Below are positions 12,666 through 24,086 of a stretch of DNA of 64,000 nt, piece by piece; the first letter of the stretch is position 1, and each line of letters begins with the position of its first letter. This DNA comes from Babylonia areolata (lineage: Eukaryota > Mollusca > Gastropoda > Neogastropoda > Buccinidae), in NCBI RefSeq assembly GCF_041734735.1, contig NC_134878.1:38600495-38664494 (forward strand), written 5' to 3'. The position numbers and the translations under genes are program-made. The notes under the pieces are model-generated. The model did no database searches. It saw nothing but the letters and a program-made list of their open reading frames with translations, and had not been told where the DNA came from.

Positions 12666-14027
12666 AAATTTCACACATTTATATTTTAAAATTTTTGTTT
12701 TTTTAGGTCTTACTGGAAAAAATAAAGAACAAACAAACAAAAAAAATGTTTTTAAATATAATTTTTCCCCAATTTAAAAGGGAAAGGGATAGGAAAACCT
12801 TTTTGGGGTCTTGAAGCTTTTATTTTCACTTGCTACCATAGCATTATATTCTCTTTTTAAATATCGAAGAATATAATTCTAAAAATAAGTGAATGTTTTG
12901 GAAAAGGGAATTTTTTTAATTTACATTTATTAAAACTCTTTTTCCCACAAGGATTTGCAAATCAAAACTAAATCTGTAATATATCAGCTGGAAGCCAAAG
13001 ATTATTATATAGTTATTGAAAAAATAAATTCAAAAAAAGTTTTTACATTTTGTTTTTAAAAAAGTCTTCAAGGGTTTAAAAAAAAAAATCTTGAGTGGTC
13101 ACAACGCCAAAAAATAAGTTCCCAAGGATCCTTAAAAATTCCAAAAAAAAAGTCACAATAATTGTGTTTACTAATCCCTTTTTTTTAAAACTAGTTTTTT
13201 ACCTTAATCCTATGTAATTTCGAAGTTATAGCCACTTTGTTTTATTTTCGTGTATTTTTAAAAAATTTTTTTAAAAAATTTTTTCCCTCCCTATGTTTGT
13301 TCCCGTTTTTCAACCGTTTTTTTCAGAACTTGGGGGTGAAACATATTAATTAAAAACCCTCATGGTATTTTAGAAAACTTTTCATACAGACAGAAATCAG
13401 GCCCAAACATTCTAGCAAATTATAGATTTAAAACCTTGGGGTCCCCGTCAAAGCTTTGATCTTTAATTCTCTCCGTTCGGGCTCTCTCGTTTCACACATC
13501 GATGCTTGTTCCAATTTATTTAATATTTTAGATTGGGTAAGGGATATTTGATAATACAAGGCAAAGGGTAAAGGTTTAAAAAAAAATAATTTTTTTACGA
13601 GGAAAAAATAACTCACTCGTGCCCTACAACACTTCCCTTCCCCCCCAACCCCTCCCCTTCCTTTTGAAATTGGGAAAAACCCCCCCCCCCCCCCCCCCCT
13701 TGGGTTGTAACCTACAAAATTAATTTAAACTCAGCAAGTGCCCAAAGATTACACTGAAAAACCATACCCAATATATCAGAAATTTAAACAAAGCCAATGC
13801 CTCACTGTTTTTTAAAGTGACAGAAATACAGCGGGCTTTAAAAAAACGCCCCCCCCTTGCCCCCCCAAAAATTTTTAAAAATAAATTCAGAAAGTTTCCT
13901 ATAATTCAGTTCAAAACCCAATTATGAAAAAAAGAAACCACCATGGCTCATAGATCACCTGATCCCAAAAATTATGACAATTTCTAAAGAGTTTTTTTTT
14001 GTTTTGTTTTTTTTTTTTTCTCAAGGG
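12666..14027. other. AT-rich distorted stretch, no gene seen
   Basis: A/T-rich text with a poly-C run (13680-13699) and poly-T runs (near 13990-14020). No coding frame or repeat family could be identified. It lies inside the anomalous block. Confidence 0.5.
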
Positions 14028-14160
14028 GCCCAACTAAGCGCATTGCGTTTCGTGCTGGTTAGGCATTGCCTTTGGCCCGATTGGGTTTTAGCGTATATGG
14101 ATTTGTTTTTCCCAAAAAGCCCGTGACGCCCTCCTTTTAGGGTACTGAAACGAAACTATG
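14028..14160 (-). repeat. SINE-like repeat, copy 1 (distorted)
   Basis: On the minus strand this is recognisably the same unit as 16905-17025. Shared phrases include CAAATCCATATACGCT, a GCCTGACCAGCA-like stretch and GCGCTTAGT, with homopolymer-type changes. The unit resembles a short Pol III-type SINE. Confidence 0.5.
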
Positions 14161-14741
14161 AGTTTAAAAGGGCCTTTCCCTTTAATCTTAATCTTCCCTG
14201 TTGGGGTCTATTTCCTTTGTTTTAGGAAGGGTATTGTGGCCCGGGGGGGAACCGGGCCTTTCCCTATTTGAGTGATTTTAAAGGGGGTGGGGCCCTGGGA
14301 CTGAAAGGGGGGTTGGCTGCCCCTTCTTCTTCAGATTTTTGGGTTTACCTTGCTCCCCCGCCGGGGCTTCCATCTTTAAAAAGGGGGCTGGCAAACCCCC
14401 AAAATTTTTTTTCGTTTCCTTTGCAGTTGCGGTTTCCCATGGGAAAGGGGGCCCCCTCAGCTGTTCCCAAAGATGTAATCTGGGAGCCTGGCGTGACAGA
14501 CGGGGGGCGGCCTTCCAGGCCCCTGCTGGGCTTTTGTCTGCATTTTTACAAAAAGTCCCAAAGGGTGAAGTTTGAGGGGCGGGTTTACGGTAGGGGTGTT
14601 ATTGGGGATACATCTTTCTTTTTTGGGGTGATGGCGCTTTTTGACATCGTTGGGATTGGGTTTTGGGGTCTGGAATTCTGGGTTTCTGGGTAGGGCCCTC
14701 AGTCCGGGAAACGTTGTACTTTTGGGCCTGTTTATTAATGC

Positions 14742-16300
14742 TCACTGGGGTTTTGGGGTGTCAGGCCAAAGGCAAGTTTCTGTATTGCAAATCTGGGCGA
14801 TGTACGGGTCACGGCGGTCAGCTTCTGCCGTCTTCAGGAGAGTCTTGATGGTCTGCACAGCTCTCTCAGCCATGCCGTTAGACTGAGGACGATGGGGGCT
14901 GGATGTCAAATGCTTGAACCCCCAGGATTTGGCGAATGATGTGAACTCTGCACAGCTTAAGTCCAGGACTTGCTTAAGTCTTGCATCATGCTCCTCTGCA
15001 TTTTTGCCTGCAATCAACGTTTCATCCAAGTATGTCACGACGCCTGGGATTTGCTCAAAAGCCCTGGTGGAATCATTTTGCAAACACCCTCTGCTGATGA
15101 ATTGAGGCCAAATGGTAATCTGAGGAATCTGAATCTCCCAAATGGCATGTTGAATGTTGTTAGGTCCAGCCCAGGTCTTGTCCAGATGGATTTGCCAGAA
15201 CGCTGAGACTTTGCATCCAAGACACTGAAGACCTTGTTCCCGCTCCTGTCTGCTGGCTATCTTTTCGATCATTGGCAGCTGATAATGCTCCTGCTGAATT
15301 GCTCTGTTCAGGTCTCTGGGGTCAAGACAAAGACGAAATCCTTCTCCTTTCTTCTCGACAATCCACAGGAGTTCACCCAGGCTGTTGGGTGGTCAACCTT
15401 CTCAATGACGCCCTTCATCTTGCATTCGCTAAAGTACTTTTCGTAGATCTTCTCGTAGTGCTGTTGGTACTTTTCTGAGTGCATGTACAACGGGGCGGAC
15501 TGACTGGTCAACTCTGATTGTGTATTCTTCTTCCATGTTTCCAAGACCTTCGAAAACGTCTGCGTAGGATGCCAGTGTTTAAGTTACGATGATGTCAACA
15601 AGCTGAATGAGTCCCAGTGTTTCACACGTAGCCAGGCCAAGAATTGGTTTTTGACTGAACATCCACAATCTGGAACTCTGTCTTTATCTTCGTCTCTTGT
15701 CCTCAGACAGTACATGACAGAAGGGGCTTTCCCAAGGACAGGCAGTAGCTCTCCACTGTAGGTAGCGAGGCAAGGCATTTGACTGTTGGAGAGGGCTTGT
15801 CTGTAGCTTGTGAAACAGATCACGAGGAAGGACTTGGGGCTCCTGTGCCAAGGGTGAATGTTATTTGACGATCTTGGACTTTTATCACAGCTGTCCACTC
15901 TTTTGAGGCTTTGGCCCATTTCACTGCTCACCTTTCCAGGAAAGAAGTTTTTGATTGAGGCAAGTCTGGGTTTGTTTCTTCAACACTGTTGACTTGTTTT
16001 GACTTGCAGACTGACTTGAAATGGTTCTTTTTACCACAACTGCGGCAAGTCTGTCCAAAAGCAGGGCATTTTCTGGGTGGGTGTTTGATTTCCACAGTAA
16101 TAAGTTGCCTCTGTCAAACACTGGCTGCTGTTTTTCTTGCTTTGCTTTTCTCCTGCTTAGTCAGACTGTTAAGATTGCTTGTTGAAAGGAAACCTTTCCT
16201 GCTTGCTTCTTCAGACATCAACTTGAGTTGCGCTTCTGTTGCTTCAGCAGCTCTGCAATATGTCCCCTATATGTACTTTTTTCTTCAAATATTAAGAAAC
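14742..16300 (-). mobile_element. Ty3/gypsy retrotransposon fossil: gag zinc knuckle, protease/RT region, integrase pieces
   Basis: Minus-strand reading from the right gives a CCHC-type zinc knuckle of gag near 16000-16080, then reverse-transcriptase sequence (GVIEKVDHPTAWVNS near 15390-15420, then a YLDETLIAG block near 15030), and integrase-like sequence (SPHRPQSNGMAERAVQT) at about 14850-14900. The element is broken, has many breaks and lacks visible LTRs. It is the same family and strand as 4240-5935. Age is probably old, judged from the loss of reading frame across all domains. Confidence 0.75.
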
Positions 16301-16639
16301 GGGCCATTGAATGTGGTTGCTTAATCAGTCATTGAATATAACAAGTTTTGAAAAAACAACAACAAAAAAACCCGTTTAATTTCGGTTATTTCTGGTGTTT
16401 GTTTCTGTTTGATGCAAAAGTTCTGCATTTATTTTGAGAGATAATTTGCAGTAAGCGTTATTTTTTTTCATTTTTATTTTTTATTTTTAGATTCCAACTA
16501 TGACTCATTTAGTTAACTTTTTTTGTGGTCCCTTTTGTCTTTTTAAATTTTTTAAAATTATTTTTATGTAATTTTTATGTTCTCTTACTGTTGGAAAGTT
16601 GTGATGTGGACAGAGAAAGTTTTAAAACTTTGACAAATT

Positions 16640-16640
<1 letters not shown>
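16301..16640. other. AT-rich noncoding stretch, no gene seen
   Basis: T-rich sequence without a supported exon, repeat-family match or RNA-gene signature. Confidence 0.5.
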
Positions 16641-16673
<33 letters not shown>

Positions 16674-16691
16674 TCTCTAAACATTATACAC

Positions 16692-16725
<34 letters not shown>
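16641..16725. repeat. CT and TA/CA microsatellites
   Basis: An interrupted (CT)n tract at 16641-16677 is followed by an ACATAC/TA-rich tract ending in about 12 TA units. Confidence 0.9.
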
Positions 16726-16727
<2 letters not shown>

Positions 16728-16732
<5 letters not shown>

Positions 16733-16860
16733 CCCATCATCCATGCCATTTTTTACCCATTCCTAGTCCCTTCAGCAAGACCCAGATTCATCTGCCGCAG
16801 TTAAAGCATCTGCAGTCCAGAGGGAATTATTGATGTTAGGTCGCCATATTTGACAAATCA
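16728..16860 (+). repeat. partial copy of a dispersed repeat (family R)
   Basis: Shares the order CCCATCATC.., CAGATTC, TCTGCAGTCCAGAGGGA and GATGTTAGGTCGCC with 50497-50640 and, in reverse, with 42250-42390. This copy ends at GATGTTAGGTCGCC. No coding capacity. Confidence 0.55.
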
Positions 16861-16904
16861 ATGTTATTATTGTAAAATACTGAAATGCCAATCTTTGTGG
16901 GCTG

Positions 16905-17025
16905 CTTCACAGTTTCAGTTCCAGTTTCCTAAGGTGTTACTGTGTTCCGACAAATCCATAAACGCTGCACCAAATCTGCTTGGCAGATGCCTGACCAGCA
17001 GCATAACCTGTGCTTAGTCAAGCCT
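16905..17025 (+). repeat. SINE-like repeat, copy 2
   Basis: A unit running from CAGTTTCAGTTCCAGTTTCC through GTGTTCCGACAAATCCATAA, then TTGGCAGATGCCTGACCAGC, to TGCTTAGTCAAGCC. The minus-strand copy at 14028-14160 shows that it is dispersed. The internal GTTCCGACAAATCC resembles a Pol III B box, so a SINE origin is plausible but unproven. Confidence 0.55.
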
Positions 17026-17099
17026 TGGGTGCATGCATATGTATTTTTGTACCTATCAGAGTGGATTTCTTCAACACAATTTTGCCAGAGGACAATACT

Positions 17100-17782
17100 T
17101 TCGTTGCCATGGGTTCTTTTTCAGTGCGCCAAGTGTGTGCTACACACAAGATCTTGGTTTATCCTCTCTTCCTGCATCTTGGGATGAAGAGCAGGGCAGT
17201 CCTTTTAACAATCTTCAACTCCAGCTGGAAGATAGGATCAGTCCCACAGTGTTGGAGGGAAGCAGACATGATCCCCATTCACAAAAAGGGAAAGGGCAAG
17301 TCGAAGGCAGACAGCTGCAGACCCATCAGCTTTACAAGCTGCTAAGGAAAGCTGATGGAGAGACTTGTCAACACTAGGCTTGTCTGGCACCTTGAGTATC
17401 AGCTGCTGAGCCCTGAACAGGCAGGCTTTCTGCCAACACAGATCAACGGAAGACCAGATCACATTCATCACTCAAAGCATTGAGGACGCATTTCCAAAAA
17501 AAGAACATGCTTGCTGTCTGGATTGACATGGAGAAGGCGTTCGACAAAGTCTGGAAGGACTGACTCGGGCTCAAACTACGGTGATGTGGTGTGTCTTGGA
17601 GGATGTACACCTGGATCAGCCAGTACCTACACAACCGCCAAGCCCAAGTCAAGATTCAGGGCCAGAAGAGCAAGAAGAAGGTGCTGAGACAGGAGTACCA
17701 CAAGGAGGAGTCCTTTCACCAACACTGTTCCTCATATTCATAGATGACATCGTCAGAGAACTGCCAAGAGGGGTCAGGGGAG
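17100..17782 (+). mobile_element. LINE A, 5' part (I-group, RT domain)
   Basis: Plus-strand pieces show the reverse-transcriptase N-terminal blocks ADMIPIHKKGKGKSKADSCRP (near 17270-17320), LLSPEQAGF (near 17400) and GVPQGGVLSPTLFLIFIDDI (near 17695-17755), then IYAD where the element is cut by LINE B. Reading resumes at 22120 with the same YAD followed by D-L-V-L-W. Upstream endonuclease sequence is absent, so this copy was already 5'-truncated. At least two stops and one frame slip occur in this half. Confidence 0.85.
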
Positions 17783-17796
17783 CGATCTACGCAGAT
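17783..17796 (+). repeat. target-site duplication, left copy
   Basis: CGATCTACGCAGAT, 14 bases, identical to 22120-22133. The pair brackets LINE B and restores LINE A exactly when the insert and one copy are removed. Confidence 0.95.
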
Positions 17797-20700
17797 CTCT
17801 TCTTCTTCTTCTTTGCGTTCGAGAGCTACACAGTCAGGGTCGAAGTCCGAGGGATGCCACAAACTCGGACGTCCGGTGAAGATCGGCTGCCGTCCCCCAG
17901 AGCTTGGTGTTGAGGTCAGCACCCCCAGGCCAGGACTGCTGCCGCATCTTCTCATACAGGGGGCAGTCTTGGAGAATATGGGATGGGGTCTGGTCAGCCT
18001 GGCCGCAATCACATAGGGATGTGGCTGCCACTTCCAATCCTCTTCAGGTGTGCTCGGAGGCCGCAGTGTCCTGTGCGAAGGCGGTAGATGGTAGTCTGGT
18101 GTCTTCTCTCCAGTGTCCTGATGGGATCTTGGTGTGCCTGGTAACCTCCGTTCAGGGTGACCCAGCCTCTTCGGAATCTGCTGCGGAGGAGTTTTTGTTT
18201 CCTCATATGTGGCAGGAATGGTTGGCTGTGTGAGCTGGCTTCCTTCCTTAGCGAGGTGGTCTGCACGCTCGTTGCCTGGGAGGCCTACATGTGCAGGCAC
18301 CCACTGGAGGGTCGTTGGGGCTGTTTGGGTAAGGGTTGTGAGGGAGGCCTTAAGGGACTGGATAAGTGGACCAGGATCAGGGGAGTCAAGGGCCTGGAGT
18401 GTGGACATGGAGTCAGTGAAGATGGAGATGCTGCCAAGGGGCTTTCCACAGGAGGAGAGGAATTCTGTTGCTGTTTTGATGGCCAGGACTTCAGCTCTGA
18501 AATTGGAGCAGAGCTTTCCTCCAGGGAGTGCGATGCTGCTGTGCTCTCCATCGGGAAATCTGACGTAGACACCACTGCCTCCGTTGTGTGTGGCTTCCTC
18601 CGCTGATCCGTCCGTGTATACATGGGTCCAGGAGCTGGCTGGGTAGGACTCCTCTATCATGGCCAGAGTCAGGATCTTGAGAGTAGCTGGTTGCTGGTCT
18701 TTGGTGGTGATGCCAGGAACTCTGAGGCTGATGGTGGCCTCTATCTCTTGGTCAAGCCTCCAGTCAGGCAAGGCAAGGTCAGTGCAAGACTCCCCTTTTG
18801 CCGCCAGAACATCGCTGTGCTGTGCTCTAAGTGCTTTATACTGGTGATTGAGGCTCTGACATTTGAGACGGTTCTTGGTGGCTGCTCCAGTCTGTGGTGT
18901 AGGTGATGTGAGGGCAGTCTTCTGAGCTTCTCTCCCTGCATCAGGACTTTCAGGTTGCGTCTTCTCTCCAGGGGCTCAACGTTAGCAGTTTTCTCCATGT
19001 CATGGATCGGCGTGGACCTCATGGCTCCAAGTATGAGGCGTAGTCCCATATTTTGGACTTTGTCGAGCCGGCTCTTGTTGGTCTTGGAGGCTGTGCCCCA
19101 CGAGGTTGAGGCGTACTCCATGGTGGGTCTGACTGCTCCCATGTAGACCCTGGCGAGAAGCCTGCTGTCTGCTCCCCAAGTCGTCCCGGCCAGCTTCTTC
19201 AGCAGGGCTAGCTTGCGGATGCCTCTCCTCTCCATCTCCTCAATCTGGGGCCTCCAGGTCAGGCGGGTGTCCAACTTGACGCCAAGGAATGTTGGTGTAT
19301 TCGTCTGGGGCAAGACCTGTCCCTGGAGGTTCAGCTTGACTTGCTCGTTGGCGGTGGAGAGAGAGAAAAGTGTTGCGTTGGTTTTGGTGGTGTTGAGCTC
19401 AAGACCCCAGTCTTCTGTCCATGTAGCGATATTTCTGACGACTTCCTGAAGCCGGTAGGAGGCCGTGCTGGTGTGTTCAGCAGATGTCCATACTGCCAGG
19501 TCGTCTGCGTGCAGACTGTTGGAGACATGCTTCGTGATGTTGTCTCTGATGTCGTTGATATACAGCAGGAACAGTGTTGGGGAAAGCACTCCTCCCTGGG
19601 GGACACCCTCACGCAGCTTGACCTTTCTGCTGTGGAAGCCGTCTAGTTTGACCCTTGCGGTCCTGCCGAAGAGGTAGTGTTGGATCCACATGTACATCTT
19701 GCTACGTACGCCGGCTTGGAGAAGTTTCAGGATGAGGCCCTCCTTCTACACTTTGTCAAACGCTCTCGACAGGTCAAAAAACACGGCCAGTGTCTTCTTC
19801 TTCTCCTGAAAAGAGTTTTCGATGTCCTGGACAAGAAGGGCTAGTTGATCTTCTGTGTTTCGGAATTTTCTGTAGCCGGTCTGAGTGGGTGAAAGGATGT
19901 TCTGTGTTTCCAGGAGAAGGTGAGGCGGCGGTTGACCATCCTTTCCAGCAGCTTGCCGACACAGCTCAGAAGGCTGATTGGTCTGTAGCTGTGGGGGTCC
20001 TTCTTGTTCTTTCCCTTCTTTGGGATCGGGATGATCTCTGCTTCTTTCCAGATGGAAGGCACAACTCCTGCTGTCCAGCTGTAATTGAAGATCTGAAGCA
20101 GCACTGTTCTGGTTGCTGGTCCCAGGTGCTTCAGCATGTCGCCAGTGACACCATCAGGCCCCGGAGCTTTCTTGGGCTTCAGCTTGCGGATGCCTTGTTT
20201 CAGCTCCTTCATGGTTAGTGGTTCGCTCGTACAGCTGTCATCTATGCCATGTGGGTCCGATGTCATAAGTTTTGTGGTTTCCTCTCGTACCTGCTTGATG
20301 CGCTGTCTGGACATGTGGATCGCACTCTCCCTCTCGGTATAGTTCCGCAAAGGTGTTGGCTGCGGCCTTTTCTGTTTTCAGCTGGTTGTCCTGCTCGATG
20401 ACAGTTTTGCCTCTGCTGGGGTTGTCATCAGCTTCCAAAGCCCCTGCATGTCTGTCTCCATGTTCAGGGAGGATGTCTTGTCTTGCCAACTCTTTCGTAT
20501 TGTCTGCAGCTTTTCCTTTGTGAACGCAGCTTTCGCTCTGTTGTGTGTCTCTACATTTTCGTCAGTGGGGGAGCTCTCCATCGTGTCCCTGGCTTCACTG
20601 AGGATCTTGTGCAGGGTGTCGAGCTCAGGTGTCCAGTAGGGATGGTAGTTCCTGCGTTTGCCACGTGGAATAGCTGCCTGCGCCGCGTCTAATACTGCCT

Positions 20701-22119
20701 TATTGAAATTCTTGGCATTTTCGTTGATGTCTTGGTGCGACAGTGTCAGCGCAGAAGTCCTCTTGTCTACCTCGTGCTTGAAAAGGTCCCAGTTTGCCGC
20801 CTTATAATTCCAGCTTGCTGGGAGCCTGGTGGGATGGGTTCAAAATGTCTTTGTACTGTATGATCACTGGCCTGTGGTCGCTGCCTCCAAGCTGGGGCGA
20901 CACCTCCCTTTGGGCAATGCTATGGATGTCGTCTGTCGCGAAGGGCCAGGTCAGGAGTGCTTGTGGTCCTCCATGCTCGTGAATAGCACGTAGGTGGATC
21001 TTTTGGACTGTTGATGAGGATCAGCTGGTTACTGATTGCCCAGTTTTCCACATCTTCTCCCTTCTTGTTAAGATCTTGGTAGCCCCAGCTGGGTGAGTGG
21101 CTGTTAAAGTCTCCTGTGATCATCCAGCTGTGGGAGTCAACGAGGATAGAGTCAAGCTGTATTTGATTTGTAGGTGAGTAGACATTGAGGACTGTCACTG
21201 ACGTGCCTGGCAACACCAACTTGACTCCCAGAAATTCTGTGTCGAGATCAGCTTGACCAGAATTCTGGGTCTCTGCCGCTGGGATGTTGTTTCTTACCAG
21301 GGTGATGAGGCCTCCCTTTGGTCTGTTTTCTCGGTCTTGTCTAAACAACTCGTAACCTCTTATGAAAAAGCGGTGAGTGTTCTTGAGGTGCGTCTCTTGG
21401 ATGCAACATACATCGATCACATTTTCATGCAGAAAACGTTGGAGCTCAACCTTCTTGCGCTGTACTCCTTCCGCATTCCAGTGGACGATACGAAGTGCTG
21501 CTTGCCCATGTGCTCCATTCTGTTCTCCCCAAAGAGACTGGGAAAGATCGCGTCCGTGGTCGGTAGTAGTGGATGGGCCCCTTTGAGGCTGAGGGCCCGG
21601 CACCGTCTCCCCCCGGCCATGGTCCAGGAAGACGACACCACATCGGTCTAACGTTGTCTGCGTAGCCATGTGTCGTATAGTGCGTGCACAGCCGGTTTTG
21701 ACTAGATCACGCCCCTTAGAGAGGCCACTGTGGCGCCGTCTTCGGTGATCTCCTGTTTTGGTAACGGTTTACAGTTGGCCGGGTTTTCTCTTGGGAGTTT
21801 TCCTTCTCTTGGAAGAACTGCTTGCTGAGGCTAACGGACTCCATCTGCCCGGATTTTTCCTCAGGGTTGACTCCCGAAGCCTTTCCTATGAGTAGGTATG
21901 GCCGCAAGGCAGCGGAGGTTTGAAATCAGAGTTTTCCTTCTCTTAGATGAGCTGTCTTCCCAGACTGATGAGCCTCATCTACCCAAAGCACTGGTTTTCA
22001 GGCGCCAGGTGACCCGCCTTTGCCCCTTCTCCTATCAGTAGTAGCAGTTCCGCCGGGCTTATATCTAAGCCACACGAGCAGGCTAGGAGCTGGACTTAGT
22101 TGTCAGAGGCTGTTGGAGA
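17797..22119 (-). mobile_element. LINE B: nearly complete I-group LINE inserted into LINE A
   Basis: A 4.3-kb minus-strand element with a (GAA)n tail (read as TCTTCTTCTTC at 17797-17815) and a 14-bp target duplication. From 5' (right) to 3' it has a noncoding leader with an internally repeated module (21690-22119), APE endonuclease, reverse transcriptase, RNase H and a Cys/His C-terminal finger. RNase H after the RT places it in the I superclade (I, Ingi, Vingi, Loa and relatives) rather than CR1 or RTE. It lies upstream of the first supported MCPH1 exon. Confidence 0.9.
17834..21669 (-). pseudogene. LINE B ORF2: endonuclease, reverse transcriptase, RNase H, zinc finger
   Basis: Endonuclease at 20920-21669: VHWNAEG (first catalytic Asn), CIQETHL (catalytic Glu), NVYSPTNQ, ITGDFNSHSPSWG (catalytic Asp/Asn). 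Reverse transcriptase at about 18900-20350: KKAPGPDGVTGDMLK, PKKGKNKKDPHSYRPISLLS, VPQGGVLSPTLFLLYINDI, then SLHADDLAVW (HADD variant of YADD) and TFLGVKLD. RNase H at about 18150-18650: VYTDGSAEEATHNGGSGVY, a FRAEVLAI block, FTDSMSTLQAL and GNERADHLAK. The finger at about 17900-18010 is CDCGQADQTPSHILQDC. The endonuclease and both RT halves lie in different frames and one TAG is visible in the AFDKV region, so the copy is inactive though only lightly damaged. Confidence 0.9.
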
Positions 22120-22133
22120 CGATCTACGCAGAT
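22120..22133 (+). repeat. target-site duplication, right copy
   Basis: CGATCTACGCAGAT, identical to 17783-17796. It is followed by GACCTGG, the codons that complete the YADD motif of LINE A. Confidence 0.95.
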
Positions 22134-23695
22134 GACCTGGTACTCTGGTGCTCTGAAGAGTACTCCACTACAGCACAGGTATGCCTCCAGACTGTGCTCA
22201 ACAAGATCAGCAACTGGACCAAGGAATGGCTTGTCTCTGTCAACTGAAGCAAAACAACCTACACAGTCTTCAGCCTATCTAGCAAGAAGCAGGAGGCGAA
22301 ACTGACACTGAACAACCAAAGGCTTGCAGAGGAACCCACACCTACCTACCTGGGAGTGACCTTTGAATGCAGGCTCACTTGGAAACAGCAGATCACCAGA
22401 TGCTGTAGCAGGGCCAAACTGAGACTGGTGATCATGAGGAAACTTGCAGGGATGGACTGGGGGGCTGATGAACGTATCCTAAAGAGAGACTATATGGGGA
22501 GAGTCCGACCTGTAGTTGAGTACGGGACATGGAGGAGACCACTGGGCTACAGTCATTGGAGGACAGAAGGGACACAAGGATCCTCATCCAGGCAGCAAAA
22601 TTCAAACACCTTGAAAACCATCCAGTGAACAACATAATGAGCAGGACCCACCAAGAGGCGGCTGAAAAGAGGCAGCTTCATCCACCAGTCAAGACGCCTT
22701 GAAAGACAAACCCCAGTCTTGATGGAACACGAAGCAAAGCCTATCCTGGCAAATGTCACCCACCCATCTTGGAAGAGGCAGGTGTTCCCCAACAGTCGTC
22801 ACCAGCATTCCTGGAGTGGAGAACACAGACACCCAAAGGAAGGCCCTGGCCATGGAGTACATCTGTAACCAGTAACCCCCAGGAAGACTGGACCCATGTC
22901 TTTACAGATGGCTCCACCACAGAAGCAACGAGGGATGGATACAAAGATGGAGATGAAGAAATTGCAATCCCAACAGGAAAATACTCCACCAACTTCCGAG
23001 CTGAGCAAGAAGCCCTCTGTGAGGCAGCCACAACAGTCTCGCAGAACTCCACAAGAACAACAGGGCAGGTGGTGGTGTTCTCAGACACTCTCTCCGTGCT
23101 CCAAGCCCTCAAGAACTCCCGCTGCAAAGAACAGAACCCTCTCACTTCAGCACTTGTTGCCCTGAGCGCCAGAGTGGAGAAAGTGGTGATACAATGGGTA
23201 CCAGCACACTGTGGCATCAGAGGCAATGAAAAAGCGGACATTCTGGCAAAAGACGGTGCACAGAAGGAGCAGGCCAACAAACTGGTGTCATACAATGAAA
23301 TCAAGACTATCATCAAGGCACAGCAAGGAATAAAGTGGCGCCTCCAGCACCCCAAATATAACCCAGAAGACAGATACCATTTGCTAGAACGATGGGAACA
23401 GGTCCAGATCTTCTGCCTGAGGACTTGACACAACCGCCTGCTCTACCACATGCACACAAAATTTGGCATTGGACAGAGTGGAGAGTGCCCTTGTGGTGAG
23501 GGACCAATGACAACCGACCACATCCTTCAAGACTGTAGGACACATGCAGCATCCAGGAGGAAGTACTGGCCAACACCGACAGCAGTGGAAGCCAAGCTGT
23601 ACAGCACCCTGGAGGACCTGCGACGGACGGCAGCCTTCATCGAGGACACCGGGCTGCTCATCTAATGGGAGGCGAACAAGGAAGAAGAAGATCTT
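22134..23695 (+). mobile_element. LINE A, 3' part (RT end, RNase H, zinc finger, GAA tail)
   Basis: Continues LINE A from DLVLWCSEE through TYLGVTF and LAGMDWGADERIL. RNase H at about 22880-23260 shows VFTDGSTTEATRDG, STNFRAEQEAL, VVFSDTLSVLQAL and GNEKADILAKDG. A finger (CPCGEGPMTTDHILQDC, about 23487-23540) precedes a stop at 23663-23665 and a short GAAGAAGAAG tail. A TGA after NWTKEWLVSVN and another after IFCLRT break the frame. The domain order matches LINE B, so host and insert are relatives, but their sequences differ enough to be separate families. Confidence 0.88.
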
Positions 23696-23749
23696 CTTTT
23701 CCAAATGACCAGATGCTCAGTTTGATTTTCCAGTCAAACTTGGGAAAAA

Positions 23750-23835
23750 TGGAGAGGGTGGGATTCGAACCCAGACCCTGATGGACTCTGTGTTGGCAGA
23801 AGAGTGTCTTAACCATTCTGTCATGTTCCTGCTTT
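23750..23835 (-). repeat. tRNA-derived SINE head
   Basis: On the minus strand a tRNA-like promoter is visible. A box-like GACAGAATGGTTAAG (about 23808-23823) is followed 45 bases later by a perfect B box GGTTCGAATCC (23761-23771). The arms do not pair well enough for a working tRNA, and the unit resembles mollusc tRNA SINE heads. Confidence 0.6.
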
Positions 23836-24086
23836 ACAAAGAACTGTTGTTTCTAGCAAGCAACTCTTGGTTCCACAAGCACTTGTTTCTGGTGGTGAGC
23901 TCTGGCATTGTCAGTTTTGTTGAGGCCAAGCAGAAAACACACATGAGCCATGAACTGATGATGGCTTTGCCTCTTTTTTATGATTGAATTTTTAAATGGC
24001 CACGGTGGTTTTTAAACACAAAGCATGTACATTGATCTTTGAGGTGTCTGTCACCAGGTTGACTAACCATTGTACCCATGTAGTTT

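Larger units (their letters stand above)
5936..14741. other. anomalous block with inflated homopolymers, probably corrupted consensus
   Basis: From about 5.94 kb the text changes character. Runs of 3-8 identical bases (CCCC, GGGG, AAAA, TTTT) appear every few bases in both GC-rich and AT-rich parts, with extremes at 7806-7850, 8218-8240, 8515-8531 and a run of about 20 C at 13680-13699. The style ends abruptly near 14.74 kb. Recognisable sequence inside (a LINE at about 9.3-12.6 kb, a SINE at 14.03-14.16 kb) is garbled toward neighbouring bases. The flanks are normal and both belong to minus-strand gypsy fossils. I infer a base-calling, gap-filling or consensus fault rather than biology. Long open frames here, such as a 254-codon one at 11782-12546, should not be trusted. 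Confidence 0.75.

Noticed and set aside
11782-12667. Long overlapping frames on both strands (254 and 190 codons)
   Set aside because: They lie in the homopolymer-inflated block and translate to low-complexity Pro/Gly/Lys text. They overlap distorted LINE sequence.
17716-18771. A 351-codon minus-strand frame that looks like a host gene
   Set aside because: It is the RNase H and tail region of LINE B read past its natural frame; the RNase H motifs and the tail repeat explain it.
23757-23835. Possible tRNA gene on the minus strand
   Set aside because: The B box is perfect but the stems do not pair as a full cloverleaf. Similar heads occur at 25380, 41560 and 51800, so SINE origin fits better.
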